54,173 nucleotides of DNA. It comes from an uncultured Bacteroidales bacterium. GTDB taxonomy: Bacteria; Bacteroidota; Bacteroidia; Bacteroidales; Muribaculaceae. Shown in pieces: positions 25,343 to 34,490 of the stretch. Each line of letters begins with the position of its first letter. The first letter of the stretch is position 1. A program made the translations under genes and the position numbers. A model generated the notes under the pieces. It had not been told where the DNA came from. It saw only the letters and a program-made list of their open reading frames with translations, and did not search any database. The stretch spans positions 1-54,173 of the forward strand of contig CAMWNF010000005.1 in assembly GCA_947175535.1 (NCBI GenBank), read 5' to 3'.

Positions 25343-26485
25343 ATGAATAAATACAAATTCTTTTCAGCGCGTCTCGTTATCTTGTTGTCGGCAAGTTTTA
25401 CTGCCTGTATCCCGGCATTATCGCAGGCGGCTTTTCTTGACAGCTGTTTCGAAACACGGACAATGCTTTTTTCGGGAGGCGACGGCATATCGAAGAATTA
25501 CCGTATTCCTGCGCTTGCAACGACAGCTGACGGCACAATCGTCGCCGTTGCAGACCGACGTCTTGATTCTAACAAGGATTTGCCGGGAAGGATTGATGTC
25601 GTTTGCCGCACATCTTCCGACGGAGGCTATACATGGAGTCCGGTTTATGAAGTCGTTGTCCATGACGACGGAGGTGGTTACGGAGACCCTGCCCTCGGCT
25701 ACGACCCGAAATCTGGCGATTTGGTCTGTGTCGTCACCCACGGCAACGGTCTGTGGGAGTCGGTAATCGGCGATCACCCTTATATTAATGTATTACGGAG
25801 TTCTGATGACGGCAGGACATGGAGCGCGCCGGTCGACATAACTCCTTCACTTTTCTCTCAGACCGAAGGCGAGGCGCCTGTGACGGCTGTCAGTGCATTC
25901 GCCACGTCGGGCAGGATTCTGACCGACTCGCTCGGTGACATGTGGTTTGTGCTTATAGTGCGACCTGAAATAAAGAAATGGACAAACTTAAACTGTTATG
26001 CGTGCCGCAGTACTGACGGCGGGCATACATGGTCGGCGCTACCGGTCTGTGTAGACAAAAATGCCGACGAGTCGAAGCTTGTCGAACTTCCCGATGGCTC
26101 GCTGCTGATGAGTATCCGCAACCGCGACAAAGTCAACCGCAAGTTCGCCGTGAGCCATGACCGGGGACTGACTTGGTCTGAGCCGTCAACGGTTTCGACT
26201 CTCCCCGACCCGAACTGCAACGGAGATATAATGCTGATGCCCGACGGCTCGCTTATCCACAGTATTCCCAACCATGCGAAAAACCGCACGAATATATCGC
26301 TCTTCAAATCGACCGACAACGGAGCGACCTGGTCGAAAATAGTGGAAATGTGTCCGGTTCACAGTGCTTATTCGGCATTGACGCAGATTGACGGTTCGAC
26401 AATCGGTGTTCTGACAGAGGAAGCGTCCTCGTTAGGAGGTCTGCGACTGTGGTTTTCACGAATCAATCTTGATAAAATCAAATGA
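25343..26485 (+). CDS. GH33 exo-alpha-sialidase
   Basis: YRIPAL (FRIP-like) motif plus five Asp-box repeats: SSDGGYTWSP, SSDDGRTWSA, STDGGHTWSA, SHDRGLTWSE, STDNGATWSK; signal peptide. Confidence 0.93.
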   Translation: MNKYKFFSARLVILLSASFTACIPALSQAAFLDSCFETRTMLFSGGDGISKNYRIPALATTADGTIVAVADRRLDSNKDLPGRIDVVCRTSSDGGYTWSPVYEVVVHDDGGGYGDPALGYDPKSGDLVCVVTHGNGLWESVIGDHPYINVLRSSDDGRTWSAPVDITPSLFSQTEGEAPVTAVSAFATSGRILTDSLGDMWFVLIVRPEIKKWTNLNCYACRSTDGGHTWSALPVCVDKNADESKLVELPDGSLLMSIRNRDKVNRKFAVSHDRGLTWSEPSTVSTLPDPNCNGDIMLMPDGSLIHSIPNHAKNRTNISLFKSTDNGATWSKIVEMCPVHSAYSALTQIDGSTIGVLTEEASSLGGLRLWFSRINLDKIK

Positions 26486-29400
26486 GTAAGCGTTCGCTCG
26501 CCGCTGTCGTACTTGTGGCGTTCGCCTTTTTGACTCAGGCGGCAGAATATCTGTGGCGCAACATTTCTCTTGACGCAGGTCTGTCGCACAGCAACGTTAC
26601 GGCTATCACACGCGACAATCGCGGTTTCATCTGGATTGGCACACGCTTCGGTCTCAACCGTTACGATTTTGAAAACGTCGTCAACTTCTATCATGACCCT
26701 GACAATGCGAAGACAATTCCTGATAATTCAATACGTGCGCTTTTCACCGACAGCCGAGGCAACATATGGGTCGCAGGCGAGTCAGGTGTAGCGGTGAGTC
26801 GCGACGGCAGGACTTTCGAACGAATCACAATCGATGGCACTCCCATTAATGCCCGCTCGTTTCACGAAGAGGGTGACGGTCTGCTTATGGGCAGTGCCGG
26901 CGTGATTTATTACTATGATTACAATTCGGGAGCTATCGCCCCCTTGCAGACCCGCGGAGGCTCGTCTTATTTTTACACCGATATAATAAGCCGCGGAAAT
27001 AATTTCTATGTACTTGTGACGCGGTGGGACGGTCTGTGGCTGTTCGACCGTACACGTGCATCGATTTCGAGGCTCGCCGGAGTCGACAGTAAGAATATAA
27101 TGTCTGCCTGCATAGACTCGCGCGGCACACTGTGGATGTCGCCTTACGGTCAGGGTGTGAAGGCATATGACCGCGCAGGCTCGCAGATTTTTGATTTTAC
27201 ATCTTCCAGCAGCGAGTTGCCGAGCGACATAGTGCTTGACATAGCCGAGTATGACAACAATATCTGGTTTGCGACCGACGGCGGAGGGGTCGCCATATTT
27301 CATCCCGATACTGAAACTCTTGAGCGGAGTCCGGCGCGCACTAACTCCGGACAAATAGCGTCAGTGACGACCCTCTACACTGATGACCACAATAATCTTT
27401 TCGCGGGAACCGTACGCGATGGAGCTGCATCCGTGCTACCGGTCGCCATGCACACATTTCACAGCAGCCGTCATTCTCTTTCGGCTATAACCTCGGCATG
27501 GATTGATGAAGCCGATGATATAATATGGCTCGGTGACGACGGGAACGGTGTCATACGTTACAACCTCGATGATGAGACCCTGACTCCGGTAGCAACCACG
27601 TCGGGGCTGAAAGTCATAGACCTGGTGGGTCACGACAATGCCACCCTCCTCGTCACGACTTTTGACAAAGGATTTTTTCTGATGGATAAGAAGACGGGGA
27701 AAATCACCCCGGCTCCAGCCGACCTCGAACGCCTCAGACAGCGCATCGGCAATCAGGCTCTCGGCATACATACACGCCGGCTTGCTGATAATGTAATCGC
27801 TCTTGTAAGCGACCGAATTTCTCTCTATGACCCTGCGACGAGAACAATCACCGGAGAGAGCGAGCAGCCTCAGGGACTCACAGGTTCGCTTCTGCCGTTT
27901 TTCAATCGCGATGGCAGATTGCTCTGCTACGGAACAAATTATGTCACCGAGTATGACCCTGTGACTGATGCTCACAGCTGCCTGTTCAGACTCCCGCGCG
28001 GAGAACGCATAAACTGCGCTGTTTTCGATGGCGCACATACGATTTTTGTTGCTACCGACCGCGGTATCAAGGCGTTTGATACAGTATCGGGCGAAATGTC
28101 AGCAATGTCGGATATCAATGAACGTGTGTCGGCACTCGCCTGCGATGGTGATGCACGTCTTTATATCGCCACCACACGTGCTATTTATCTAAAAGACCGT
28201 ACGACCGGCAACATAGTGGGTTTTGATGTCAATGACGGTGTTACGCCCAATGAATATCTACCAAATGCCACATTATTCCATGACAACTGCTTGCTTTTCG
28301 GAGGAATATATGGACTGCTGCGCATCCATCCCGATGAAGTCGACGATTTGCTCAGTGTTCAGAATGATCCGGCTATTAATCTTGCGGAGATAAAAATCGA
28401 CGGTATCGACTCAGGCGCGTCAATCACCGACGGTGCCCTGACAGTTCCTGCCAAACACTCCTTCGTGACGCTCTCGGTAATCGACAACGGCACTAACTCG
28501 CATCATCGTCATAAATTCCGTTACTACATCAGTCACCCCGGTGAGACAAAGATGATAGAGACCTTCGCGAGAACTGTCGACCTCAATTTTCTCGAAAGTG
28601 GAAAAAAATATGATATATCCGTCAGTGCCATGAGACCTGACGGCAGCTGGATTGACCCCCCCTATCATCTTGTTACAGTGGATGTTATGAGTTTGTGGTG
28701 GATGTCTCCGTTTTTATGGTTAGCCGTTGGATTACTGTTGGTTGCAGTTCTGGGCGGCCTGTGGATAAGGGTCTATCACAGGCGGAAAGCCCGTCTTGCC
28801 GCCCGTCTTGACACATACCGCCGCAACACTCTCGAAAAAGAACTGTCGTTCTTCGTCAACACAAACTATGCTCTCCGCACGCCCCTGACCTTGATATATG
28901 CTCCCGTGAAACTTCTTATCGAGCAGCTCCATGACGGGAAAGAAGTTGAGATTGTTCCGGCTCTCGAAATGATTTACCGCAACACGAAAAAGATGCGTGA
29001 CTCGATTGATATGGCTCTTCAGCTCCATCGTGTGACTGATATTAAGGATGATTCCCAGCTTTCGACTCATGATATCAATCGTTCGGTTTCGGAAGTGATA
29101 GCCACTCTGAAACATGAACTTGACATTAAGCATATCTCTTGCCGTCACACACGTTCGCAGGAGATGTTTCCCGCGTTATACGACCGCGACCGTCTCCGTG
29201 CGGTCATCGAGACTCTGATTCGTAATGCCATCGAACGGTCGTCAGACAATGCCGTAATAGAAATCCGGACCGAACTCCATGGAAATTTCATCCGCGTTTC
29301 TGTGTCAGACTCCGGAGAGCATCTTGACAATGATACTCTTGAAGGTCTGTTCTCGAAATATTTTCATGACGACAATTCAAAATTCGGTAATAGTCTCGGC

Positions 29401-30381
29401 TTTGCGTATGTACGCAATATAATTGATATGATGGACGGTAATACCGGAGTCGAAAACAATGCCGGTGACACCGGTATAACCGTGTGGTTCGAGTTTCCGG
29501 CAGCTCCGTCGCATGATGTCGAGAAATACATCTCACGTCGCCGCAGTGAGCTTGAGATTCCGAAAACCGGAGGAGAGGCTATCGTGGCTGACGTCGACAC
29601 CTCGGCACTGACGGCTGTTGTCGTCGAAGCTGATAATGACCTCGCGATATTCATCGCCGACCAACTTTCCGTTCATTTCGGCAAAGTACTTCATGCCTTC
29701 AATGGTAAAGATGCATTGATGCTGGTGAGACAATATCAGCCCGACATTGTCATTTCCTCACTTATGCTGCCCGTCATGAGCGGTCTTGACTTATGTCAGA
29801 CCTTAAAGAAATCTCCGGAAACGAGCCATATTCCCGTCATATTGCTTACCGCACTGAAAGATGATCCGCAGATTGCTGATGCATACGGCGCCGGAGCTGA
29901 TTCATATATTTCCAAACCATTCGACTTAAACGTGTTGCTTACGCGCTGCCGCAACATACTTCACTCCCGTTCGGTGATAAAGCAGCGTTACAGTTCGCAG
30001 CATGCGCCCGCGACAGGAGCGAAGCAATTGTCAAATGTCGATGAGTCTTTCCTCTTGAAAGTTAATAAGATAATCGCAGAAAACCTGTCAAATCCGGCGT
30101 TCAGTGTCGAAACAATAGTGGAAATGATGGCTTTCAGCCGTTCTGCTCTTTATGCTAAATTCAAGGAAGTGACCGGTCAATCCATAGGTTCGTATATCTC
30201 GGACTATCGTCTGCGCCGTGCGAAGGAACTGCTACGCGACAATACACTTTCAATAAGCGACATATCCGAGGCGTTGGGTTTCAGTTCGCAACGTTACTTC
30301 AGCACATTCTTCCGCGAACGCACTGGCATGTCGCCCTCCGCATTCCGCAATAATCCAAACTTGTCAGTTGACAATGAATGA
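26482..30381 (+). CDS. Hybrid two-component system-type regulator (propeller sensor/Y_Y_Y/histidine-kinase-like/receiver-like/AraC HTH) with degenerate phosphoacceptor sites
   Basis: Reg_prop-like repeats (GFIWIGTRFGLNRYD), TM segment, HK-like SFFVNTNYALRTPLTLI (canonical His replaced by Tyr), REC-like PDIVISSLMLPVMSG (canonical Asp replaced by Ser), AraC HTH ending RYFSTFFRERTGMSPSAFR. Confidence 0.92.
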   Translation: MSKRSLAAVVLVAFAFLTQAAEYLWRNISLDAGLSHSNVTAITRDNRGFIWIGTRFGLNRYDFENVVNFYHDPDNAKTIPDNSIRALFTDSRGNIWVAGESGVAVSRDGRTFERITIDGTPINARSFHEEGDGLLMGSAGVIYYYDYNSGAIAPLQTRGGSSYFYTDIISRGNNFYVLVTRWDGLWLFDRTRASISRLAGVDSKNIMSACIDSRGTLWMSPYGQGVKAYDRAGSQIFDFTSSSSELPSDIVLDIAEYDNNIWFATDGGGVAIFHPDTETLERSPARTNSGQIASVTTLYTDDHNNLFAGTVRDGAASVLPVAMHTFHSSRHSLSAITSAWIDEADDIIWLGDDGNGVIRYNLDDETLTPVATTSGLKVIDLVGHDNATLLVTTFDKGFFLMDKKTGKITPAPADLERLRQRIGNQALGIHTRRLADNVIALVSDRISLYDPATRTITGESEQPQGLTGSLLPFFNRDGRLLCYGTNYVTEYDPVTDAHSCLFRLPRGERINCAVFDGAHTIFVATDRGIKAFDTVSGEMSAMSDINERVSALACDGDARLYIATTRAIYLKDRTTGNIVGFDVNDGVTPNEYLPNATLFHDNCLLFGGIYGLLRIHPDEVDDLLSVQNDPAINLAEIKIDGIDSGASITDGALTVPAKHSFVTLSVIDNGTNSHHRHKFRYYISHPGETKMIETFARTVDLNFLESGKKYDISVSAMRPDGSWIDPPYHLVTVDVMSLWWMSPFLWLAVGLLLVAVLGGLWIRVYHRRKARLAARLDTYRRNTLEKELSFFVNTNYALRTPLTLIYAPVKLLIEQLHDGKEVEIVPALEMIYRNTKKMRDSIDMALQLHRVTDIKDDSQLSTHDINRSVSEVIATLKHELDIKHISCRHTRSQEMFPALYDRDRLRAVIETLIRNAIERSSDNAVIEIRTELHGNFIRVSVSDSGEHLDNDTLEGLFSKYFHDDNSKFGNSLGFAYVRNIIDMMDGNTGVENNAGDTGITVWFEFPAAPSHDVEKYISRRRSELEIPKTGGEAIVADVDTSALTAVVVEADNDLAIFIADQLSVHFGKVLHAFNGKDALMLVRQYQPDIVISSLMLPVMSGLDLCQTLKKSPETSHIPVILLTALKDDPQIADAYGAGADSYISKPFDLNVLLTRCRNILHSRSVIKQRYSSQHAPATGAKQLSNVDESFLLKVNKIIAENLSNPAFSVETIVEMMAFSRSALYAKFKEVTGQSIGSYISDYRLRRAKELLRDNTLSISDISEALGFSSQRYFSTFFRERTGMSPSAFRNNPNLSVDNE

Positions 30382-31600
30382 ACAGTCATTTTATCCGACC
30401 CCTTTCGGCTATCCGGTCTATATAATGGCAAAACCTGCCGGTCCCGGGTGTAATCTCGCTTGCGAATACTGTTATTACCTCGAAAAAAACGGACTTTTCG
30501 AGAATAGAGGCGCGAAAAATATGTCTGATGCCACACTCGAACGATATATCCGCACCTACATTGAGTCACAGTCGCTTCCGTCGGTTCAATTTACTTGGCA
30601 TGGAGGAGAGGCGATGATGAGACCTCTCGATTTCTACAGAAAGGCTATGGATTTGCAGCGTCGTTATGCCGGAGGTCGCCACATCGAGAATTGTCTTCAG
30701 ACAAACGGAACGCTGCTGACAGAGGAGTGGTGCCGTTTCCTACGCGACAACGATTGGCTCGTGGGTGTTTCGATTGACGGTCCGCAGGAATTCCATGACG
30801 AATATCGTCGCACGCGCGACCATCGCCCCTCGTTCATGAAAGTAATGCGAGGCATACGCATGTTGCAACGTTATGGCGTCGAATGGAACGCTCTGGCTGT
30901 GATCAATGACTATAATGCCGACTTTCCCGATGATTTCTATAATTTTTTCAAGGAGATAGATTGTCAGTACATTCAGTTTACCCCTGTCGTCGAACGACTC
31001 CGTGACTCCGGAGCGTTGGCACATGTTGCGGCTGAAGGAACGCTCGCACCCTTTTCGGTGACACCCCGGCAGTGGGGCGATTTTCTATGCCGGATTTTCG
31101 ATTTATGGGTGCGCGAGGATGTAGGTCGCGTTTTCGTTCAGATTTTCGATGCGACCCTTGCAAACTATATGGGCGTCGAACCCGGATTATGCACTCTCGC
31201 TAAAAATTGCGGGCATGCAGGAGTCATGGAGCATAACGGCGATGTCTATTCCTGCGACCACTTCGTTTTCCCCGAATATTATCTCGGAAATATTCATTCG
31301 TCGTCTGCCGTAGAACTGATGTACAGTCCCCGTCAGATAGCTTTCGGTCAAGCAAAGTCACAGTCTCTTCCCCAGCAATGCCGTGCTTGCCGCCATCTTT
31401 CGCTATGTCACGGTGAATGCCCCCGCAACCGTTTCGCCATTACAGCCGATGGCGAAGCCGGTCTTAATTATCTTTGCGAAGGGTATCGCCAATTCTTTGA
31501 CCACTCTGCGCCATACTTCCGCTTCATGGCGGAGGAACTGCGCAACGAGCGACCGCCATCCAATGTCATGGAGGCAATCCGACGCGGCATTTTACCCTGA
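30374..31600 (+). CDS. Anaerobic sulfatase-maturating enzyme (radical SAM, SPASM-type)
   Basis: GPGCNLACEYCYYLEK (CxxxCxxC) and C-terminal Cys-rich CRACRHLSLCHGECPRNRF. ATG at 30374 preferred over the TTG at 30368; overlaps the upstream stop by 8 bp. Confidence 0.9.
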   Translation: MNEQSFYPTPFGYPVYIMAKPAGPGCNLACEYCYYLEKNGLFENRGAKNMSDATLERYIRTYIESQSLPSVQFTWHGGEAMMRPLDFYRKAMDLQRRYAGGRHIENCLQTNGTLLTEEWCRFLRDNDWLVGVSIDGPQEFHDEYRRTRDHRPSFMKVMRGIRMLQRYGVEWNALAVINDYNADFPDDFYNFFKEIDCQYIQFTPVVERLRDSGALAHVAAEGTLAPFSVTPRQWGDFLCRIFDLWVREDVGRVFVQIFDATLANYMGVEPGLCTLAKNCGHAGVMEHNGDVYSCDHFVFPEYYLGNIHSSSAVELMYSPRQIAFGQAKSQSLPQQCRACRHLSLCHGECPRNRFAITADGEAGLNYLCEGYRQFFDHSAPYFRFMAEELRNERPPSNVMEAIRRGILP

Positions 31601-31608
31601 TGTCAGGG
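31595..31608. other. Palindrome containing both convergent stop codons
   Basis: CCCTGA-TG-TCAGGG; plus-strand TGA 31598-31600 and minus-strand TGA (plus TCA 31603-31605). Confidence 0.8.
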
Positions 31609-33081
31609 GATTGTCACCTTGAAATGAGGATTGTCGACATGCTGTGACCTTACTATTTCAATCATCGCATTGACCTTCTCCGGATGTTTGGCGGCGATGT
31701 TGTTGTCTTCGTGGATGTCGGTCGCGAGATTGTATAGCTCCGGAGTGCCTTTCTTCACCACAAGTTTCCAGTCGCCCTGCCGTAATCCTATCTGGTCGGT
31801 CTCGTTGAACTCCCAGTATAGGAAGTCATGCTTTTTCTGCTCACCCTTGCCGAGTAGTTCGGACAGAAAAGAAATTCCATCCTCTTCTCGCGGAGAGTCT
31901 TCTCCGAGCAGGTCCTTGAGCGTCGGCATGACATCATAGAATGCCAGTTGATGGTCGCTCTCGCTTCCTTCTGCAATATGTCCGCGCCAGCTAACGATGT
32001 ACGGCACGCGGATTCCACCCTCGTGACATGAGCGCTTCAGACCGCGCAGTTTGCCATCGCGTCCGAAGAATGTCGGGTCGGCGCCACCTTCTTCATGAGG
32101 ACCGTTGTCGCTGGTGAATACGACAATCGTGTTGTCCTCCAATCCCTTTTCTTCCAACTTTGCCATGATTTCGCCGACGTAAGCGTCGAGGCGGCTTATC
32201 ATCGCTGCGAATTGTGCGTGGGTGTGGATTGTGGGATTATAGCGTGATGCTTTCTGTCCGCCCCAGGTCTTGTCTTCGAAAAATTTCTTTTTGTAACCGT
32301 TGAGCAGAGAGTCGGCGGGCTGTACAAGCTCGGCGTGGGGTAGGGTGTAAGTCAGTATTCCGAAAAACGGGGTCTCGCCGTCCTGGCGGTCGAGCCATTT
32401 CATCGCTTCCTGATGAATCATGTCTGCCGAATACTGAGGACGCTTCAGATAATCGTCGCCGAACATCGGATACTTAATGTTTTCTTCCATTATCACTCTC
32501 ACGGTAGCCGTGTCACCCTCTTCAGGGTAATAACGGTTGAGGAAGTTGGGATAGTAGAGATGTGCCTGAAACTGGCAGATATAGCCGTAGAAATCATCGA
32601 CTCCGCGTTTATCGGGCGTTGATGCTGAACCTTCGTATCCTCCCGCCCATTTGCCGAACATTGCCGTGCGGTAGCCGTGGCGTTTCATCATTTCCGGCAG
32701 AATTTCGCGGTCAGTGCTGTAGGGATGCTGTCCTACACGTGAAAAATCTTCGTTTTCGCCGTATTTCACCGTCGGCGTATTGCGCCAATATTCCTTGTTG
32801 CCGCGTACCTCACCGTGACCCGAGTGCTGCCCGGTCATAAGCGATGCGCGCGACGGCGCGCTCACCGGACTGCCGGCGTAAGCCTGGGTGAAGCGCATTC
32901 CTCGTCTTGCGAGCGAGTCGATGTTAGGTGTGGAGATATATGGTTGTCCATAGCATCCGAGATCGCCGTAACCCATATCATCACACATTATATATATGAT
33001 ATTCGGTCGTTCGGGTGATGCGCCTGAAAGAGTGGCGGCGGTTGCCAGCAACGGAAGGGTGAAGATATTACGTTTCATCAT
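31603..33081 (-). CDS. S1 family sulfatase, Ser-type
   Basis: IMCDDMGYGDLGCYGQ and AGSPVSAPSRASLMTGQHSGH (S-x-P-S-R); signal peptide. Confidence 0.9.
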   Translation of the reverse strand: MMKRNIFTLPLLATAATLSGASPERPNIIYIMCDDMGYGDLGCYGQPYISTPNIDSLARRGMRFTQAYAGSPVSAPSRASLMTGQHSGHGEVRGNKEYWRNTPTVKYGENEDFSRVGQHPYSTDREILPEMMKRHGYRTAMFGKWAGGYEGSASTPDKRGVDDFYGYICQFQAHLYYPNFLNRYYPEEGDTATVRVIMEENIKYPMFGDDYLKRPQYSADMIHQEAMKWLDRQDGETPFFGILTYTLPHAELVQPADSLLNGYKKKFFEDKTWGGQKASRYNPTIHTHAQFAAMISRLDAYVGEIMAKLEEKGLEDNTIVVFTSDNGPHEEGGADPTFFGRDGKLRGLKRSCHEGGIRVPYIVSWRGHIAEGSESDHQLAFYDVMPTLKDLLGEDSPREEDGISFLSELLGKGEQKKHDFLYWEFNETDQIGLRQGDWKLVVKKGTPELYNLATDIHEDNNIAAKHPEKVNAMIEIVRSQHVDNPHFKVTIP

Positions 33082-33196
33082 ATTTGATTTAAGGCAGACA
33101 CAATCTGAGTCCGCTTACAAACATACAGATTTTTTCGCGACTCGGCAAAAAATTCTTATCATACTTGCGATTAGGCTGCATTTATAATTTTATTCG

Positions 33197-33204
33197 TATC
33201 TTTG
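33197..33204 (+). promoter_or_regulatory. Candidate -7 box for lysA
   Basis: TATCTTTG (TAnnTTTG) 31 bp upstream of the lysA ATG. Confidence 0.4.
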
Positions 33205-33235
33205 CGTCGTTTTTCCTACATTCTCTTACACAGCA

Positions 33236-34384
33236 ATGGATTTTCCGCTACATAAATTCGATAAACTCGACACTCCTTTCTATTATTACGACCTCAACTT
33301 GCTGCGCGCGACTCTCGGTGAAATCAATGACCGGGCGGCTATCAGCAAGAATTTTCGTGTTCACTACGCTATAAAGGCAAACACTAATCCGACTGTTCTT
33401 CATACAATCGCGCAGGCGGGTCTGGGGGCTGACTGTGTGTCGGGTGGAGAGATTATGGCGGCGGTCGCTGCCGGGTTTCCGGCTGAAAAAATCATGTTTG
33501 CAGGAGTCGGTAAGACCGATAAGGAAATAAATATCGCCCTTGATAATGATATCCTTTGCTTCAATGTCGAGTCGGTTCCCGAACTTGAAGTTATCGACAA
33601 ACTGGCAGCTGCGAAAGGCAAGTGTGCCCGCGTAGCCTTGCGTGTCAATCCCGACGTGGACGCCCATACTCACACTAACATCACTACCGGCAGGGCAGAA
33701 GACAAGTTCGGTATCGACTTAAAGATTATAGATGAAGTCGTCGACCTCGTAGGTCGGCTGAACAATGTCGAGCTGTTCGGACTTCATTTCCACATTGGCT
33801 CGCAAATCCTCGACATGAATGATTTCGTCAGATTATGCGACCGCATCAATCCTCTCATCAGCGATATAGAAGCAAAAGGGATTATCATCCGCCACATCAA
33901 TGTCGGAGGAGGATTAGGCATAGACTACGTCGACCCCGACCGTCATCCTATCCCTGATTTTGCAGCCTACTTCGGAACATTCATGCGTCATCTGGCTCTC
34001 AAACCTTATCAAACTGTTCATTTCGAGCTCGGACGTGCAGTCGTGGCGCAGTGTGGCACACTTGTCAGCCGTGTAGTCTTCGTCAAAGAAGGCATGGTGA
34101 AAAAGTTCGTCATCATCGATGCCGGCATGAATGACCTTATCCGTCCGGCTCTCTACGGAGCTTATCACAAAATCGAAAATCTGACGTCGAAAGCCGACGA
34201 GAGCGAAGTTTACGATGTGGTCGGACCGGTTTGCGAGTCTTCCGATGTGTTTGGAAAAGATGTAGAACTGCCGGTGACCGCCCGCGGAGACCTTATCGCA
34301 ATCCGCTCTGCAGGCGCCTACGGAGAAATAATGGCGTCCCAGTACAACTGCCGTCCCTTCCCCCGTTCGGTTATCTCCGACTGA
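33236..34384 (+). CDS. lysA: Diaminopimelate decarboxylase
   Basis: HYAIKANTNPTVL (PLP Lys), GLHFHIGSQ, NVGGGLGIDY, Fold-III decarboxylase layout, C-terminal SAGAYGEIMASQYN. Confidence 0.93.
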   Translation: MDFPLHKFDKLDTPFYYYDLNLLRATLGEINDRAAISKNFRVHYAIKANTNPTVLHTIAQAGLGADCVSGGEIMAAVAAGFPAEKIMFAGVGKTDKEINIALDNDILCFNVESVPELEVIDKLAAAKGKCARVALRVNPDVDAHTHTNITTGRAEDKFGIDLKIIDEVVDLVGRLNNVELFGLHFHIGSQILDMNDFVRLCDRINPLISDIEAKGIIIRHINVGGGLGIDYVDPDRHPIPDFAAYFGTFMRHLALKPYQTVHFELGRAVVAQCGTLVSRVVFVKEGMVKKFVIIDAGMNDLIRPALYGAYHKIENLTSKADESEVYDVVGPVCESSDVFGKDVELPVTARGDLIAIRSAGAYGEIMASQYNCRPFPRSVISD

Positions 34385-34452
34385 TATTATTGCTGCAAAA
34401 CCGTCGCTCTTGTCAAACCGTCTCTAATTTGTAAAAGAATTAAATCGTGGTT

Positions 34453-34484
34453 TTTGGTGATTAGTGGGGTAATGGTTAAATTTG
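34453..34484 (+). promoter_or_regulatory. Bacteroidetes-type promoter TTTG-N20-TAAATTTG, predicted leaderless
   Basis: TTTG 34453-34456, 20-bp spacer, TAAATTTG 34477-34484, ATG of the GT4 gene at 34491. Confidence 0.55.
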
Positions 34485-34490
34485 CAGATA

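Noticed and set aside
28656-28662. C7 tract in the regulator gene as a possible contingency locus
   Set aside because: Only seven bases, reading frame intact, and no other sign of phase variation.
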